From an uncultured Pontibacter sp. (GTDB lineage Bacteria > Bacteroidota > Bacteroidia > Cytophagales > Hymenobacteraceae), in NCBI RefSeq assembly GCF_947499215.1, contig NZ_CANMNI010000004.1, positions 103,531-167,530 of the forward strand: a DNA stretch of 64,000 nt, given 5' to 3'. This document shows positions 62,352-64,000 of the stretch, in pieces (positions within the stretch are counted from its first letter, which is position 1; every line of letters begins with the position of its first letter). A model generated the notes under the pieces. That model saw only the letters and a program-made list of their open reading frames with translations. It did no database searches and was not told where the DNA came from. Both the position numbers and the translations under genes were made by a program.

Positions 62352-63050
62352 ATGCCATTATTGCTCGCACTCGAGACCTCAGCTACCGTTTGTTCCGTCG
62401 CTCTATATAAAGGAGCCGTTTTGCTGGGAGCTTCCGAGCTTCAAATAGAAAAGTCTCACTCATCACACATTACCGTGATGATCTCGCAATTGCTCGAAAA
62501 CTGCGGAGTGGAGCTGAAGCAACTGAACGCGGTGGCGGTGTCAGGAGGTCCGGGTTCATATACCGGTTTGCGCATCGGCAGCTCAACGGCCAAAGGACTT
62601 TGCTATTCGCTGGATATTCCTTTGTTGGAGGTAAGCACATTGTATGGGCTGGCGCTGCAGGCGATTCAGGCAGTTCCTAACCCGGAGAGATACTTGTTTT
62701 GCCCGATGGTGGATGCCCGCCGGATGGAGGTCTATACCTGTTTGCTCAATTCTAACTTGGAAGAACAGCTGCCAATCGAGCCTGTCGTCTTGGATGAACA
62801 GACACTGGAGGCGCAACTTGAGTCACAGCCGATCGTGTTTTTTGGAAACGGAGCGGCAAAATTCAAAAGCTTGAAAACCGGTCATACCAATGCGCTGTTC
62901 ATCGACAGCATACAGCCATCCGCAAAACCCATTGGTCAACTGGCTTTGGCAAAGTATGAGCAGCAAGCTTTCGAAGACATAGCCTATTATGAACCCTTCT
63001 ACCTGAAGGATGTTTATATTACGAGCCCTAGTAAGAACATAGTAAAATAA
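62352..63050 (+). CDS. tsaB: tRNA threonylcarbamoyladenosine biosynthesis protein TsaB
   Basis: A 232-residue ASKHA-fold protein, partner of TsaD in making t6A37 of ANN-decoding tRNAs. It starts 'MPLLLALETSATVCSVALYK' and has 'VAVSGGPGSYTGLRIGSSTAKGL', the TsaB signature. It lacks the metal-binding His pair of TsaD, as expected. It is first in an operon with the DUF2480 gene (8-nt gap). Confidence 0.95.
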   Translation: MPLLLALETSATVCSVALYKGAVLLGASELQIEKSHSSHITVMISQLLENCGVELKQLNAVAVSGGPGSYTGLRIGSSTAKGLCYSLDIPLLEVSTLYGLALQAIQAVPNPERYLFCPMVDARRMEVYTCLLNSNLEEQLPIEPVVLDEQTLEAQLESQPIVFFGNGAAKFKSLKTGHTNALFIDSIQPSAKPIGQLALAKYEQQAFEDIAYYEPFYLKDVYITSPSKNIVK

Positions 63051-63058
63051 GTCTACCC

Positions 63059-63571
63059 ATGTCAGATATAATAAATAAAGTAGCACAAAGCGCACTGGTG
63101 ACGCTGAACTTAGAAGAGTTGCTTCATCCGGGAGAGCGTGTGGTGTATGATATAAAGGAAAACCTGTTTCAGGGACTGATCCTTCGTGAAAAGGATTTCA
63201 GAGCTTTTGTGAAAGAACATGACTGGTCAGCGTATGCCGGGAAGAACGTTGCCATTATTTGCTCCGTGGATGCCATCGTGCCAACATGGGCTTATATGCT
63301 ATTGGCTACAAAGCTGCAGGCACACGCCAACTATTATGTATTTGGTGATTTGGAAGCATTGGAACAAGCCCTGATGCAGGAAGCGATTGCCAAAGTAGAT
63401 CCGGAAGAATACAGAGATGGGAAAGTTGTAATCAAAGGCTGCGGCAGTATACCTGTGCCCACTTATGCCTATGTAGAAATCATGCGAAAGCTTTTACCAG
63501 TGGTAAGTAGCCTGATGTATGGCGAGCCATGCAGTACAGTACCCTTGTATAAAAGACCGAAAACAGCATAG
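63059..63571 (+). CDS. DUF2480 family protein
   Basis: A 170-residue soluble protein matching my recollection of DUF2480, a Bacteroidota-restricted family ('LVTLNLEELLHPGERVVYDIK', 'VDAIVPTWAYMLLATKL', 'GCGSIPVPTYAYVEI'). There is no known catalytic motif. It is 8 nt downstream of tsaB, so it may share a role in tRNA modification or translation, but that is only context. Confidence 0.85.
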   Translation: MSDIINKVAQSALVTLNLEELLHPGERVVYDIKENLFQGLILREKDFRAFVKEHDWSAYAGKNVAIICSVDAIVPTWAYMLLATKLQAHANYYVFGDLEALEQALMQEAIAKVDPEEYRDGKVVIKGCGSIPVPTYAYVEIMRKLLPVVSSLMYGEPCSTVPLYKRPKTA

Positions 63572-63598
63572 CTTAATTTTAAATCAGACTGAGATTGC

Positions 63599-63627
63599 AA
63601 AGCCCTTTCCGAAAAGAAAGGGCTTTT
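63599..63627 (+). terminator. Terminator after DUF2480
   Basis: A ten-bp stem (63599-63608 with 63616-63625) and a short T run. Confidence 0.8.
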
Positions 63628-63631
63628 GAGT

Positions 63632-64000
63632 TGAGAAAGCCAAAGCATAAGGTATAGGCTTCTATTCAATACAAGTATCAGAAGAAAATAAACTATTCAA
63701 GAAAAAAGTAGAATAGTATGGAACTTCTGGAAGAGAAAATACTGTTAAACACTAGCGCAGCAAGAACTGAGGCGCAGCAGCGTAGGGATTTTCCACAGAT
63801 AGCGAAAGCATATCTCCTTATGAGGTTAACAGCAACACAACCTTTTTAGAGTAAATAAGAGCTCTGAAAACAAACAGACTATTAGCAATGCAGGTTAAAA
63901 CGACCTGTATTGTTAGGAGACGACAAAAACCCGCAAGAAAGTTTAAAAGTATTCGCCGTGCCGGTCAGGCACTTAGGCGGAACCGCCCGGGGGAGAGGGC
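63632..64000. other. Gene-free end region with adjacent inverted repeats, possible structured RNA
   Basis: No convincing gene is present. AGCAATGCAGGT (63884-63895) can pair with ACCTGTATTGTT (63903-63914, two wobbles) over a seven-base loop. GTGCC (63958-63962) pairs with GGCAC (63968-63972), and GGCG (63976-63979) with CGCC (63984-63987), the latter competing with CGCC at 63954-63957. The last 50 bases are much more GC-rich than the rest. This could be the 5' part of a non-coding RNA or mobile element cut by the window edge. A direct repeat GCGCAGCA occurs at about 63755 and 63771. Confidence 0.4.

Noticed and set aside
63718..63849. 43-codon frame starting 'MELLEEKILLNTSAARTEAQ'
   Set aside because: It is short, without a recognised promoter or motif, and lies in a region that looks non-coding. 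It is left as an unlikely gene.
1..64000. Insertion sequences, prophage or defence islands
   Set aside because: No transposase, integrase, phage structural, restriction-modification, toxin-antitoxin or Cas gene was recognised in any frame.

Overview
The window looks like a chromosomal segment of a Bacteroidota bacterium, most likely order Cytophagales, family Hymenobacteraceae (Pontibacter-like). The signs are gliding/T9SS-associated lipoproteins GldB, GldD and GldE, several PorT-family outer-membrane barrels, DUF2480, a THX ribosomal peptide, and repeated promoters of the Bacteroidota type (TTTG or TTG, about 17-21 nt, then TAnnTTTG). Family placement is inference; phylum placement is firm. 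Base composition is near 50% G+C, except for one clearly AT-rich gene at 50348-51328.

Layout. 1-5840: end of a MarR regulator, then a three-gene fatty-acid beta-oxidation operon of the fadN-fadA-fadE type. 5927-12913: a GT2 glycosyltransferase, a secreted protein of unknown function, recG, then the minus-strand run mutY-ssb-gldE-gldD (13024-14115 back to 10461). 14457-17485: HU, a TPR protein, a 29-residue basic peptide resembling mS38/bS22, and RNase G. 17565-23462: an OM barrel, gldB, a GT4 glycosyltransferase, small secreted proteins, nth, and an ECF sigma factor with a small anti-sigma-like partner. 23861-29334: a group III truncated globin, THX, uvrA and tpiA. 29427-36251: a DUF6150-like protein, prmA, a 1593-residue secreted protein and plsY. 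36344-41954: an M20 dipeptidase, three adjacent PorT-like barrels and comM. 42269-48858: gmhA, an MsbA-like exporter, a Wzi-like OM protein, upp, a GNAT enzyme and a membrane protein. 48898-54962: a DEAD-box helicase, the AT-rich gene without recognised relatives, a serpin lipoprotein, dihydroorotase, a DinB-like protein and a DUF6980-like protein. 55097-63571: tRNA-His, a PfkB kinase, a small disordered protein, a FAD reductase, an M61 peptidase, rpmH-rnpA, an S41 peptidase, tsaB and DUF2480. 63632-64000 holds no convincing gene but contains several adjacent inverted repeats.

Most of the content is housekeeping: DNA repair (recG, mutY, nth, uvrA, ssb, comM), RNA metabolism (rng, rnpA, DEAD helicase, tsaB), envelope lipids and sugars (plsY, gmhA, MsbA-like, Wzi-like) and beta-oxidation. 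No insertion sequence, phage, CRISPR array or defence cluster was found.

The most unusual signal is not a gene. A short word with consensus CAGGTATAGC is scattered on both strands, in genes and between them, far above chance. By hand count there are about 15 exact decamers and about 45 copies of AGGTATAG. This is the density and behaviour of uptake-signal or HIP1-type iterated words.
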